DNA of 64,000 nt, from contig JBOZIK010000001.1 in NCBI GenBank assembly GCA_051453625.1, forward strand, positions 73,155,549-73,219,548, read 5' to 3'. The notes beneath the pieces were generated by a model. That model was not told the origin of the DNA, searched no databases, and saw only the letters and a list, made by a program, of their open reading frames with translations. Position numbers and translations under genes: made by a program. Positions 1 to 12,247 of the stretch are shown here, in pieces. Each line of letters opens with the position of its first letter. The stretch's first letter is position 1. Source of the stretch: Welwitschia mirabilis (lineage: Eukaryota; Gnetophyta; Gnetopsida; Welwitschiales).

Positions 1-1063
1 GGGCTTAGGAGAGAAGGAATTAAGAGGGAATAGGGCTAGGGATTGTTGCAGCCCTAAACACTAACAATGAAATCAATGGCAATAGTAGGGTACTGACAAC
101 TAGTAAAGTAGAAATCCATGGGTCCAAGCTAAAGGTCTTGGTAGGCTCTACTTAGGTCATCCTTTTGATCAACAGTCAAATAAGCTCTCCCAGAGTACAA
201 CTATTATCTCTTATGCCTGTAAATTCAAAGTTGCGTTCTTCATCCGATGCTCAGACATGTCACCAAGTTAAGAAAAATGAGCCCATAAAGATTGATTCTT
301 CTTATGACTTTGTAGAACCATACATTTCTACTCAGAGAGCTATACTTGTGTTATAACCCAAGGCCCAAATTATAGCACCAAGCACATCTATACTAGTGAT
401 GGTGAAAGAGAAATTGTTTAGTGTTCTGTTTAAACGAAGTAGGAAAAGGATGTGGAAAATGACTAGTCGACACCAAAGGCTAGCATAGATTCCTTTCAGT
501 ATCCTTTAGCTAATTTTTTAAGTACCTACTATCTATGTAAAAAGGACTTGTATCATGGGATGAATATCTATATGTAGAGGTATGTGTTTTGATATAAATA
601 TTGCCCTTTTTTAAGTTTTTCAAATTCGTTTACTGCAAACATAATGAAGATTTCATGTTTTTTAAAGATTAAGTAATCTATATTAGAGTCTTTGACTATT
701 ATAGGAGTGAGAAAGCCTTTTGTAGTGTGGAATGCCAGTACCAATAGATGTTAATGGATGAGAGCAGTAAAGATTTTACCAACTCTATAGAGTTAATGTT
801 TCCCCCTTTTACCATTGCTCCGCTTAGGTGATAGAATTTTCTCAACCAGCACTACTACTATTTTTGTTGTTGCAAAATAACTAGGCTGAGGACTTCAAAG
901 TTTTTATTTGTACTTATTGATAATGTCTAAGGAGCTGTAGGAAGATAGACGGCCATAGATGAATGTGTGTTTATGCTCATTTGAAAAGTAAGTTTAATGC
1001 CTAGAAGATTAATTAGGGCATTTTAGCTAAGACTTAATACTTCATTACAATTACATTGGGTTG
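1..1063. other. unassigned AT-rich DNA
   Basis: No gene recognised on either strand. A 63-codon open frame at 165-356 (+) encodes a serine-rich peptide that matches no family I know; a chance frame or an isolated exon remnant are both possible. Confidence 0.5.
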
Positions 1064-1918
1064 AGCTGCATGTTTTGTGCATATTTAAATGAGGGTTTTG
1101 ACTACATGCCTCGTTTAAGTTTTTGTTCCAAATTGTACAGTTATTGAGCCCCAATACTAGGGTGCACAAGGTTGTTTTGTACTGTTTTGATCAATTACAT
1201 AAGTATTTATAATACCTGGAGGAATTATAGCTTCTATTAGGCTTTGTAACCTCTGTTGCAGAGACATTATAAGGTTGAAAGTAATCCCTATTTTATTTAG
1301 TGTGTACGAATGTTGGAAAGACCTTTTTTTTTTCTGGCTATTTGTTTCAAAGATTTGTAACACATGGAATTTAGTTTATCTAAACTCTGCAACAAATGGC
1401 TATTGAGTATCTATTTGTATGCATATTTATTTGAAGATGTGTGGGTACTGAGTGATGCTTCTCTCTTTGTTAACGGNNNNNNNNNNNNNNNNNNNNNNNN
1501 NNNNNNNNNNNNNNNNNNNNNNNNNNNNNNNNNNNNNNNNNNNNNNNNNNNNNNNNNNNNNNNNNNNNNNNNNNNNGTCTAGCTGCATGTTTTGTGCATA
1601 TTGAAAGGAGGGTTTTGACTACAAGCCTCATTTAAGTTTTTGTTCCAAATTGTACAGTTATTGAGCCCCAATACTATGGTTCACAAGGTTGTTTTGTACT
1701 GTTTTGATCAATTACATAAGTACTTATAATACCTAGAGGAATTATAGCTTCTGTTAGATTCTGTAACCTCTGTTGCAAAGACAGTATAAGGTTGAAAGTA
1801 ATCCCTATTTTATTCAGTGTGTACAAATGTTGGAAAGACCTTTTTTTTTTTTTAGCTATTTGTTTCAAAGATTTGAAGGTGTGTAGGTACTAAGTGGTGC
1901 TTCTCTCTTTGTTAACCG
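1064..1918. repeat. near-identical direct copies flanking a 100-N gap
   Basis: The left copy (1064-1476) and right copy (1581-1918) share long blocks that differ only by scattered substitutions. One internal stretch of about 70 bp is present only in the left copy. The gap between them (1477-1576) is exactly 100 N. This is the pattern of two contig ends, possibly alleles, placed side by side without merging; a real diverged tandem duplication is the alternative. Minus-strand frames of about 65 codons occur in both copies, but they differ mainly at amino-acid-changing positions, so they are not annotated as genes. Confidence 0.85.
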
Positions 1919-1949
1919 ATAACCTTTTGCTATCATTTTCATCATCCAA

Positions 1950-2607
1950 GCTTAATGCCAACATATAAGTGTCATCTTTTATACTAAACTTATCTGCAAG
2001 GTGTAAAGGTTAATTATCTTCACAATCCTAATGCTAAAGATTAACTATCTTCATAATCCTAATGCTAAGTAGTGTGGCAGAACCAGAAGCCATAGAACTG
2101 CTTGAATTCATGGGGTTGTTTTCTGCTAGACACTGAGTCTTTCACTTTTTTAATCCTGAAAAGCATTGAAAACTTGATGAAGACATGGGTGTAATAGGAA
2201 GGCTTCAAATTGAGCATTCTGTACATTTNNNNNNNNNNNNNNNNNNNNNNNNNNNNNNNNNNNNNNNNNNNNNNNNNNNNNNNNNNNNNNNNNNNNNNNN
2301 NNNNNNNNNNNNNNNNNNNNNNNNNNNNGCTTAATGCCAACATATAAGTGTCATCTTTTATACTACACTTATCTGCAAGGTGTAAAGGTTAATTGTCTTC
2401 ACAATCCTAATGCTAAAAACTAACTATCTTTATAATCCTAATGCCAAGTAGTGTGGCAGAACCAGAAGCCATAAAACTGCTTGAATTCATGGGGTTGTTT
2501 TCTGCTAGACGCTAAGTCTTTCACTTTTTTAATCTTGAAAAGCATTAAAAACTTGATGAAGACATGGGTGTAATAGGAAGTCTTCAAATTGAGCATTCTG
2601 TACATTT
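1950..2607. repeat. 279-bp direct copies flanking a 100-N gap
   Basis: The left copy (1950-2228) and right copy (2329-2607) are the same length and differ at only a few bases. They are separated by 100 N (2229-2328). The left copy ends at the gap and the right copy begins at the gap, as expected for an unmerged contig overlap. Confidence 0.9.
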
Positions 2608-2640
2608 TTTTCTGCATTTTTTTTAAGCCATTTGTGTATG

Positions 2641-2827
2641 AAACACCTTAAAAGCCTTTTAAGGTGTTTATACCAAAACATGCCTTAAAAGTTTTTAAGG
2701 TGTTTATATTAGAAAATGCCTTCAAAGGCTTTTAAGGAGTTTCATATACAAACACCTCAAATATGTCTCTAGGGCATTTTTATTAAAATGCATTAGGAAC
2801 ACCTTAAAAGCATGCATGCTTTTAAGG
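2641..2827. repeat. cluster of short perfect palindromes
   Basis: Four or more hairpin-capable palindromes are built on a shared CCTTAAAAG / AAGGTGTTT vocabulary. 2641-2669 has 14-bp perfect arms around one base. 2683-2700 has arms of 8 bp. 2718-2729 has arms of 5 bp. 2802-2827 is a perfect 26-bp palindrome centred on GCATGC. An imperfect one, GCATTTTTATTAAAATGC, lies at 2774-2791. The cluster ends nine bases before a 453-N gap, so more copies may be hidden. Confidence 0.8.
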
Positions 2828-2836
2828 CGAGGCTTT

Positions 2837-3289
2837 NNNNNNNNNNNNNNNNNNNNNNNNNNNNNNNNNNNNNNNNNNNNNNNNNNNNNNNNNNNNNNNN
2901 NNNNNNNNNNNNNNNNNNNNNNNNNNNNNNNNNNNNNNNNNNNNNNNNNNNNNNNNNNNNNNNNNNNNNNNNNNNNNNNNNNNNNNNNNNNNNNNNNNNN
3001 NNNNNNNNNNNNNNNNNNNNNNNNNNNNNNNNNNNNNNNNNNNNNNNNNNNNNNNNNNNNNNNNNNNNNNNNNNNNNNNNNNNNNNNNNNNNNNNNNNNN
3101 NNNNNNNNNNNNNNNNNNNNNNNNNNNNNNNNNNNNNNNNNNNNNNNNNNNNNNNNNNNNNNNNNNNNNNNNNNNNNNNNNNNNNNNNNNNNNNNNNNNN
3201 NNNNNNNNNNNNNNNNNNNNNNNNNNNNNNNNNNNNNNNNNNNNNNNNNNNNNNNNNNNNNNNNNNNNNNNNNNNNNNNNNNNNNNNNN
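2837..3289. other. assembly gap, 453 N
   Basis: Run of unknown bases. The flanks are not duplicated. It adjoins the palindrome cluster, which may be why the assembly broke here. Confidence 0.95.
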
Positions 3290-4785
3290 TCTTATTTGAT
3301 AAGGAACTTAAATAAGGAGAATTATTCATTTGACTAAATGCTTTGTACACTTATTATTCAAGTAAATAAGGTTTACGAAATATGGGATATGACATCTATC
3401 TTATTATTGACTTCAATATTATCAAGTATCTAAAGCACTTAATGGATCTGATAAGATGATGGGATCTAGATGGTTTACTTAGCTTTTTCAAATTTTTAGA
3501 GCTCTTAACTACATTTTTGAGGTAACTCCAAACTTTATCTAATGACATATTAAGAAAACTACTCGTACTTATCAGCTTTACTAATTGTCTATTATTTATG
3601 GACAACTCATCATAAAAGAAACTAATTTTCTCCATGGTTTAAATCCATTATGGGCACTTTTGCAGCAAATCCTTAAATTATTTAAGGCTTAGGAAAAGGC
3701 CTTATAGTCCTTTTATTAATAATTCATTATTTCTTACCTTGAGATATTTGTCTTATGGTTTGGTTAAATTTTGAATGTTAAGGCCTTGTTTAAATTAGAC
3801 TAAAATCTAATAGATAAGGTCTTAAGGATGTAAAGCCATGACTTAGCCTTTTGTTTTAAGAAGAATGAAAAACATATAAGCCTCAGGATGTTGTAAGTCC
3901 TAAGATCTTGTGGTATAGTTGATTACACACACTCAAATTCTTGGAGGTATAAATGCGCATTATTTTTTCTAAGCCATGAAAATGAGGTAATAAATGGATG
4001 CTAGATGGCTTAAATTAAAACCTTTGTGCTCTATCTAGTTGTACTATGTAGGAATGGGTTCCTAAGCATTGATGTCTAAAGGAATCATGAAAGGTCTATT
4101 TAAAGGGGTTAGGGGTTGGGTGGATTATTTTGATTTTTAGCTATCTCTTAGCTAAGGAAAAAGGAATTTAATTAGTTCATTAGATCCTAGTTTTACTATA
4201 GGATATTGAAAGAAAATTGGAAAGTAGATTAAGCATATTGATTTTGTTAAAAGCTAAAAGCCTTTTATCTTTTTGTATCATCATGGGATTGGTTTCCATA
4301 TGGTATTCTCTTTTCTTCTAATGTATTAGGGTTCATATTGTTGAAGGGGTTTTTAATCAACCTACCTAACTCAATTTGGATCCAAGGCATGCAAGGCTTT
4401 AATAACATTTGAAAAAAATATCATATGTTTGTAATGTTCACATAAAATAATCTGAGAAATGGGATAACAAAAAAATTATAGAAAATAGGAAAAACCAATA
4501 AATAAATTAACTTAAAACATGTGAAAAAAATCCTAAACAACGTTTTTGCATTTTTTAGCATTTTATAATAGCAAAATTACAAAACTACTAAACTAGAATT
4601 ATAGAAATTAAAATAAAACAGGAAAAGGAAGTGAGTTAAGTTTTACTTTTTTGTCCTTAATTGTAACCTATAAAAAATTTGATATATCTATAACACAAAT
4701 TTTTGATATGAAATATAGATCTAATTAGACTAAAAAAAAATCCCTAATTGAACTAGTTTGCATATTATTGGAAACGAATTAGTAC
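3290..4785. other. unassigned AT-rich DNA
   Basis: No coding signal or recognisable transposon domain was found on either strand. The short open frames present lack any family motif. Confidence 0.5.
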
Positions 4786-5150
4786 NNNNNNNNNNNNNNN
4801 NNNNNNNNNNNNNNNNNNNNNNNNNNNNNNNNNNNNNNNNNNNNNNNNNNNNNNNNNNNNNNNNNNNNNNNNNNNNNNNNNNNNNNNNNNNNNNNNNNNN
4901 NNNNNNNNNNNNNNNNNNNNNNNNNNNNNNNNNNNNNNNNNNNNNNNNNNNNNNNNNNNNNNNNNNNNNNNNNNNNNNNNNNNNNNNNNNNNNNNNNNNN
5001 NNNNNNNNNNNNNNNNNNNNNNNNNNNNNNNNNNNNNNNNNNNNNNNNNNNNNNNNNNNNNNNNNNNNNNNNNNNNNNNNNNNNNNNNNNNNNNNNNNNN
5101 NNNNNNNNNNNNNNNNNNNNNNNNNNNNNNNNNNNNNNNNNNNNNNNNNN
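4786..5150. other. assembly gap, 365 N
   Basis: Run of unknown bases. The sequence on its right begins the left copy of the next gap-flanking duplication. Confidence 0.95.
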
Positions 5151-5947
5151 TTACATAAATCATGCTTATCTTATAAGTACAATTAAAGAAAAATAAAATA
5201 AAGAGTTAAAAGAAGTGTGAAAAATTATTTAGAGAGGTAGAAAAGCAAGTAAGCTCCAAGGTTTAACATAACTTATTCACTAGAAATTATTCACTTCGAC
5301 GATATCTTGCACTTTTTTGAAACATACTTCTAATTATTAAGGAATGAGGGCTCAAGTCATGGTGACATAATATCATTTTCCATATGAGAGTTGATAAATT
5401 AAAAAGTCAGTTAATCCTTTACAACATCACAAGATCATAAAAAGAAAAGACCCAAAGTACTTAAAATCCATTANNNNNNNNNNNNNNNNNNNNNNNNNNN
5501 NNNNNNNNNNNNNNNNNNNNNNNNNNNNNNNNNNNNNNNNNNNNAAGTATAATGAATTGGATTTAAATTAGATTAATACCTAGTATTATTCTTTTCATAG
5601 GAATAATCGGAATAGCTTACAGAGATTACATAAGTCTTGCTTATCTTATAAGTACAATTAAAGAAAAGGAAAATAACAAGTTAAAAGAAGTCTGAAAAAT
5701 TATTTGAAGAGGTAGGAAAGCAAGTAAGCTCCAAGGTTTAGCATAACTTATTTACTAGAAATTCTTCACTTCAATGATATCTTGCACTTTTTGAAACATA
5801 CTTTTAATTATTAAGGAATGATGGCTCAAGTCATGGTGACATAATCGCATTTGCCATATAAGAGTTGATAAATTAGAAAGTCAGTTAATCCTTTACAACA
5901 TCACAAAATCATGAAAAGAAAAGACCAAAACTACTTAAAATCCATTA
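5151..5947. repeat. about 322-bp direct copies flanking a 71-N gap
   Basis: The left copy (5151-5473) and right copy (5626-5947) are colinear with few differences. The gap is 5474-5544, followed by 81 bases (5545-5625) found only on the right side. This fits an overlapping contig end that was not merged, or two alleles. Confidence 0.85.
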
Positions 5948-5961
5948 AGTAAAATAGACTT

Positions 5962-6059
5962 NNNNNNNNNNNNNNNNNNNNNNNNNNNNNNNNNNNNNNN
6001 NNNNNNNNNNNNNNNNNNNNNNNNNNNNNNNNNNNNNNNNNNNNNNNNNNNNNNNNNNN
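5962..6059. other. assembly gap, 98 N
   Basis: Run of unknown bases between two short AT-rich stretches. No duplication of its flanks was seen. Confidence 0.95.
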
Positions 6060-6115
6060 AAAATGAACATCTAATTTATATTAAATCAAAAGAGACAAAT
6101 TATATCAACAAAATC

Positions 6116-6649
6116 AAAGGGAAGTTGGTAACGATTCCTTAAGCTACCCTTGAAGTAATCTCACTTCCCAAAGAGAGTGCTCAAAAGGCTATGTCAACTT
6201 GATACTCCAAAGGTTCTAATACTTCATAAATTAAAGGATGTTTACAAATGAGGGCTCAAGAACCTTTTATAGTGAGGGTAAAATTGAGGTGATTAAGAGT
6301 TTTTAGCTTGTAGCATTAGGTAGAATCTTTTTNNNNNNNNNNNNNNNNNNNNNNNNNNNNNNNNNNNNNNNNNNNNNNNNNNNNNNNNNNNNNNNNNNNN
6401 NNNNNNNNNNNNNNNNNNNNNNNNNNNNNNNNAAAGAGAAGTTGGTAAGGACTCCATAAGCTACCCTTGAAGTAATCTCACTTTCCAAAGAGAGTGCTCA
6501 AAAGGCTATATAAACTTGATACTCCAAAGGTTCTACTACTTCATAAATTAAAATATGTTTACAAATGAGGGATCAAGGACCTTTGATAGGTGAGGGTAAA
6601 ATTGAGGTGATTAAGAGCCTTTGGTTTGTAGCATTAGGTAGAATCTTTG
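6116..6649. repeat. 217-bp direct copies flanking a 100-N gap
   Basis: The left copy (6116-6332) and right copy (6433-6649) have equal length and differ at scattered bases. They are separated by exactly 100 N (6333-6432). This is an unmerged contig overlap by appearance. Confidence 0.9.
6263..6271 (-). promoter_or_regulatory. putative LTR TATA box
   Basis: TATAAAAGG on the minus strand, followed by the GAGCCCTCATTTGTA leader typical of LTR transcripts. The duplicate copy across the gap (near 6580-6590) has lost the motif by substitution. Confidence 0.4.
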
Positions 6650-7003
6650 TCATTTAGCATTTCGTAGATAAGACTTTGTCCTTTAGCATTTATTAAAGAC
6701 TATCTTGTAGTATTAGGTAGATAAGATTTTATTAAGTAGAATCTTTATCATTTAGCATTTAGTGAAGCTTGTCTTATAGAATTTGTTTGATATTTTCATG
6801 TAGTATTAGGTGGAATCTCCATCATGATGATCTAACATGTGGCCTTTAGAGTTGAATTCCTTTGTCAACTGGTGGTATCACCACATCTCTCCAATGTTAC
6901 TACTATGTGTGACCAAATCATATCTCCATTACTACTATTTTTCTACACAAAATTATGTCCATCTTCTACCATTTATTCCAAAACATAGCTAAAGATCTAT
7001 AGT

Positions 7004-7321
7004 TATGATGGAGAAAAGTATAACATTAAGTTTTATTTTAAAAAAATGTAAAATATATTTTATGACAAAAATAATTAAATTAGTGTATTCATTTATAATA
7101 AATAGTCCTAAATNNNNNNNNNNNNNNNNNNNNNNNNNNNNNNNNNNNNNNNNNNNNNNNNNNNNNNNNNNNNNNNNNNNNNNNNNNNNNNNNNNNNNNN
7201 NNNNNNNNNNNNNTATGATGGAGAAAAGTATAAAATTAAGTTTTATTTAAAAAATGTAAAACATATTTTATGACTAGAATAATTAAATTAGTGTATTCAT
7301 TTATAATACATAGTCCTAAAA
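7004..7321. repeat. about 110-bp direct copies flanking a 100-N gap
   Basis: The left copy (7004-7113) and right copy (7214-7321) are nearly the same and surround exactly 100 N (7114-7213). This is the same artefact-like pattern as the other gaps nearby. Confidence 0.9.
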
Positions 7322-10300
7322 CACTTGATATAAATGTTCATTTTTGCATGTTAACAAGTTTACTTAGCATTTCAAAATTGATGATCTTTAAAATTACATT
7401 AGTTCCAACATTACTTCATAGTTTTTTCCCCTTTATTTCCTTACTTGCTACTACATGAATTATTGTTAGCTTTCATCACCTTTAGAATTAGTTCCAACAT
7501 TATTCCATTAACTATGTGTCATATTGCTTACTAAGGTCTACCAAGAGTTTACTTGGCATTTCAAAATCCATGATTTTTAAATTTACATTAGTTAATAGTT
7601 TTGTAATAACATGATTATATGCTAGGATAGATAAGCACTATTATTTAGAAGTTCCACAAAATTACTTTTGCTTATAGTTCTTGTTGAGAATATCCTTCAT
7701 TCATTATAATTCATTAACTATCTCTAATCTCTCACCTTCTTTCATGTGGAGACTATTAATCTTATTTAAAAAATAATGGAATTTTATGTTTAATTTCTTA
7801 GTAAATGCTACCTTAAATTCTTCAATGATATCATATGTGATTATACATTTTTATACCATCTAGTAATGATGTTTATTTATGATTAAAAGATTTGAAGAAG
7901 ATAATATCTTTTCAATAGCATATCACTTTTTAATTTCCTCATTACCTATTGCTAACATTAAATGACTGTTTTATTTTAAATAAACCTTGTGCATTTTTTA
8001 AATCTTTAGCTAGGGTAATGAGTTTAATATACCACCTATTGCAGTTAGACTTACCTTCCAAGTTTAAACTTGTGTTAACATTGAAACTAATCAATGTTTT
8101 CCCAATTCTTATAGTTCTTATACTAACCTTAGAAATCTTAACTCTACTTAGGACAACTCTTTAAGGTTTAAAGTTTATGAAAACTATTAAAAACATATCC
8201 TCTAGAATAAGAAAAGTAACTTAAAGTTTAAATTATTTTAAGCATCCTTTTAGGTTTTTAGATATTATACAACCATCAACAAGTAACTCAAAATTTATGG
8301 TATTTAAATAATCAATTTTCTCCTATCTAATATAATAGAAAATTGGATCTAAATATTATATTTTTCGTCTATAAGATCTCTTGATATCAAATCTTCTTGA
8401 AGGAATTAAACCTCCCTTTTGTATTACATCCTATCCTAAAGTAGTAAATCCTTCATGAGTGGCACAACATTTCTAGCATTAAATCTTGCTTTTAGGCATT
8501 AAATAAGACTCTAGCATAAAATGTTAATGGTGTTTTGACATTTGATAATGCATGTGATATTTAAAATCTTGTATGACATTTCACAGTATAAGGGCTTGTC
8601 ATATCACATGAGATATCACACTTAGTAATCTAACATTTGTTGTTAGATATTACAGTGTGTTACATTTGATGTGTCACATGTTTAAAATTGGGCACATAAG
8701 ATTATGACTTATGATGCTCTATGATAATAGCAAAAACCTAAAATCCCTTAAACACCCTAAAGATTTACTTTAAAAAAATCTAAATCCTTTTAATTAATAT
8801 CTACTTCATATCAAATCTACAAATATTACAGATAAGTATGATTTCCAACCTCAGAACCCTTAGATGTAGAGCAAAATTTAGTGAAAATGAAAAAATATTA
8901 CTACAAATATCTAGAGGATTTATCCTCATCCTAAACATTTAATAGTGACAAGTTAATTAACATAGATCTCATATTTAAACTTTCATACAATGTTGAAAGG
9001 ATTTTTATATGAAGTTAACCTAGAGTAATGAAGTCAAGAGGGAGTAGGAAAATATCAAAGATTATAAAAAACTAGCAATGAGTCTTTATTCTTATTCCAT
9101 AATAGAAGTAAAAAATAATTAATAACTAGATAATTAAAATGGACTATAACCTATTTAAAGCTAATGATTAGGGTTTTTCTATTAATGACTCAACCTACCT
9201 TATGATATGTAATTTAGATGTTACAATTTTTGATCCTAAACTTATAACTTCATTAAATTATTACCTTGCTAACTAAAGGTCATAATACATCACTATCTAA
9301 ACATGAATAACACTATTTCTTATTTAATTATGATATTTTATCATGTTCTATCATTTTTAGATTAAACATTTCTATAGATAAGGACATCTTCTTTACTACA
9401 TTTTTAATAGTAAAGTTTTATTTCCAAAAAATATATAGTTCTACACTAGGTCATAAGTGTTTGAACATGGTTAGAGGCTTATTACTTATTTTGATCTCTA
9501 GGAACACATGTGTTAGTTCTTATTATTTATCTAAGTATTGTTTATTTAATATTTACATGAATTTCAAGAATATAACACTTTTCAAAACTCAACTTACTTC
9601 AAGTATCCATAGTATATAGTTTTCTTGTAAAAGGTTCTAATTATTTGGGAGAACTGCATCTTAAAGAGAAACATGTAACATTCATTAGTTTTTTGTCCTT
9701 ACATTAAATATTATGTTAACAAAACCAGTAATTTTCTATTAAGTTAATTAGTTTCTAGTCCTATGAAACTTATAAGTTTTTCCATCTTTTTCATCCAAGA
9801 TGTTTTCATCAAACTCATAATCTTTACTACATTCTAATATCATGTTATTATGTTATACATTATTTAGGATATTTAATATGACTTTGAATTTTAAAGGAAA
9901 AAGAAAAGCAAATGAAAATAATTCTAATAGTAAACAACTATGCAATTAAATATTCATTAAAGTATACAATTTACAAGACTAACTTTGTCTAATCTATATA
10001 GTTACTTAAATTTTTCTCATTTTAGTGTTGTAACTTTTGATAATTATTCTTGATTAATTTAATTAATATAAAAATACTCTTAAACTTTGTTTCACGTATA
10101 GAAATGATTTAATATTTTTTCAACCTTTTCTTGAGTTAAATGAAACATGCTTTTAATAAAATTTATCAATAGTAGAAGTTGATAAATTATGAGTATAAGC
10201 TATAAGCTAAGAAATACCTTCTACCTCAAAATGCATTCTTTCAGCTTCACAAAACATAATGTCATACTGTATTTAGTGATATATTATAAAATATACAATA

Positions 10301-10730
10301 AGAAAAATTATTTTTTTCCATCTATTTGCTTCCAATCTTCATCTACCAATCCAACATTCTAAGCAACATAACCATGTAGAACTATTGATCAAATAATAAT
10401 GCAAAATTGATGTCTATAAATATCCCAATATAAATTTAGATCTTTTTTCCATTTGTTTTATAATGAAAATAATATTTGTATACTTCTAGTTTGGATCTTT
10501 TTTACATTTGTTTTCTAAGGAAAATAAGATTTATATGCCTCTAAGGGCCCTTTAAATCATGCACTCATCCCATCTATAATACGTAGAGCATTCGAATAGT
10601 ATTTATAGAAAAGAACAAGTTTAAGCTATGCATTGAAAATTTGTAAAGAAAAATCAATATCATGCATGTTATAAACTATAACTTTAGCTTTTGAAATATT
10701 AGAAAAGTTAATATTATACATGTTCTAAAT

Positions 10731-10733
<3 letters not shown>
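7322..10733. other. unassigned AT-rich DNA
   Basis: A long stretch with stops in all frames. It is probably very old transposon sequence, but I recognise no retrotransposon domain, LTR pair or host gene in it. A PBS-like string near 8388 was considered and not accepted. Confidence 0.45.
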
Positions 10734-10803
<70 letters not shown>

Positions 10804-10903
10804 NNNNNNNNNNNNNNNNNNNNNNNNNNNNNNNNNNNNNNNNNNNNNNNNNNNNNNNNNNNNNNNNNNNNNNNNNNNNNNNNNNNNNNNNNNNNNNNNN
10901 NNN

Positions 10904-10971
<68 letters not shown>

Positions 10972-10979
10972 CTCTCTCT
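10734..10979. repeat. (CT)n microsatellite with internal 100-N gap
   Basis: Almost pure CT dinucleotides on both sides of the gap 10804-10903, with single interruptions (GT near 10774, GC near 10969). The true array length is unknown because the gap lies inside it. Confidence 0.97.
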
Positions 10980-12125
10980 AATTAAATTAGAGTAGCCTTC
11001 ATTCTAGATTGATAATAAAATATATCCAAAATAAGGCACTTATGTTGCAAAATTTGCTTTATTTTGTGCAACATTATCCACAAAAAGTAAGAGGTCCATA
11101 GGATACCTATGTAAGCCTCATAGGATAGTTGTTAAAGGCCTTGATCCTCAAATGCAACAAGATTTGTGGGTAAAAAACCTTTATCAAATAGTAAAATCCC
11201 TTTTCATTCCACCAATGTGTGCTAAAGAACTGACATTTCCCAAACTGATATGTAATCATAACCACATCATACTCATAATCATCATTAAAACATCTTAGAA
11301 AAGTGCTATTAAAAAATCTAAATATGATTACACATCAATATGGTATTGTTATCATTCACTAAAACATAAAATATTACATAAAAACATGAAGCTATTGTCA
11401 AAGCTAAGTTTTAAGAACCTTAATATTCATATCATGCAAAGCCTTGGTCCCCTTTTCAAACAACAAGTAACATAAACAAATAAAACTAAAAGGACATGTC
11501 CAACTCAAAATGCCTTAGTTCTTTTTTTTTAAATGAGTGAATAAGATAAATAAATATAACTTAATAAGACATGTCCAACTCAAAACTTTAAATAATTAAA
11601 TGGGACACCTCATAAGAAATTTTTAGTGCCAAATAGGCATCCCCAGAGAAATTTTTAGTGTAGATTAAGAAATCAAAAAATTTAAACCCACAATCTAATT
11701 AGATGTAGAGAACTAAGCATTCCATTAAGTACATTATCACCTTAATAATTAAAATTAAATATATCTTTAGAAAAATATGGCTAACTCTAAGAACATGACC
11801 TATGCATAAATATTATTTGCTGCTTAAATTCAACTCAAACATATATAAATTAAGGGAAAAAAAAACTTTAAAGAGGTTTTAGATGTATATCTATATATAA
11901 AGGGGGAACAAAGAATTATTGAACGATAGGGTCTAAAATTTTTATTGAAACTATTATAGTGATTCATAAAATATAATGAATGAATGTATGATTTAGAAAG
12001 TTTCTACCATTGAAGACTATAAAGCTTTAGTGCCTTTGACTTGCCTCAAAACATTATCATTTAAAATTTAAAACTAAAGAGCCAGAAGACCCTTAGTCCA
12101 AAAAGGAAATTACTACAGACTTGGC
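10980..12125. other. intergenic DNA downstream of the zinc-finger gene
   Basis: AT-rich sequence with no coding signal found. It separates the microsatellite from the poly(A) end of the gene on the minus strand. Confidence 0.5.
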
Positions 12126-12131
12126 TTTATT
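12126..12131 (-). terminator. putative poly(A) signal of the zinc-finger gene
   Basis: AATAAA on the minus strand about 117 bases past the stop codon, preceded by T/TG-rich sequence. Spacing and context suit the 3' end of the adjacent gene. Confidence 0.6.
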
Positions 12132-12247
12132 AAACAGGAAATTTTAGGACGGTTTGTGTAAGAGCACAAAGCATACAAAACTCGAGTTACAGTAAACAAA
12201 AACAATTGCTATGGAAGGATGTTGGAAGAAATGTATACAACAAAGTC

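Larger units (their letters stand above)
6116..6990 (-). mobile_element. probable LTR fragment on the minus strand
   Basis: Read on the minus strand, the segment contains TATAAAAGG followed by a leader of the type TTCTTGAGCCCTCATTTGTA. That is the usual arrangement of TATA box and R-region start in plant LTRs. Degenerate repeats of a TAGCATTTAGTAGA-like motif lie upstream of the TATA box, at about 6640-6790, where U3 would be. No second LTR, PBS or pol domain was found, so element type and borders are unknown. Confidence 0.4.

Noticed and set aside
1157-1868. Two similar minus-strand frames of 68 and 64 codons, one in each duplicated copy
   Set aside because: The copies differ mostly at amino-acid-changing positions and lack any family motif, so the open frames look like chance in a duplicated non-coding segment.
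2793-3350. Long open frames across N runs here and at other gaps
   Set aside because: They consist almost entirely of unknown residues translated from N.
8388-8400. TGATATCAAATC, similar to a decayed tRNA-iMet primer-binding site
   Set aside because: Three differences, including one transversion, and no LTR pair could be found around it.
10729-10995. Open frame encoding Leu-Ser repeats
   Set aside because: It is the translation of a CT microsatellite containing a gap.
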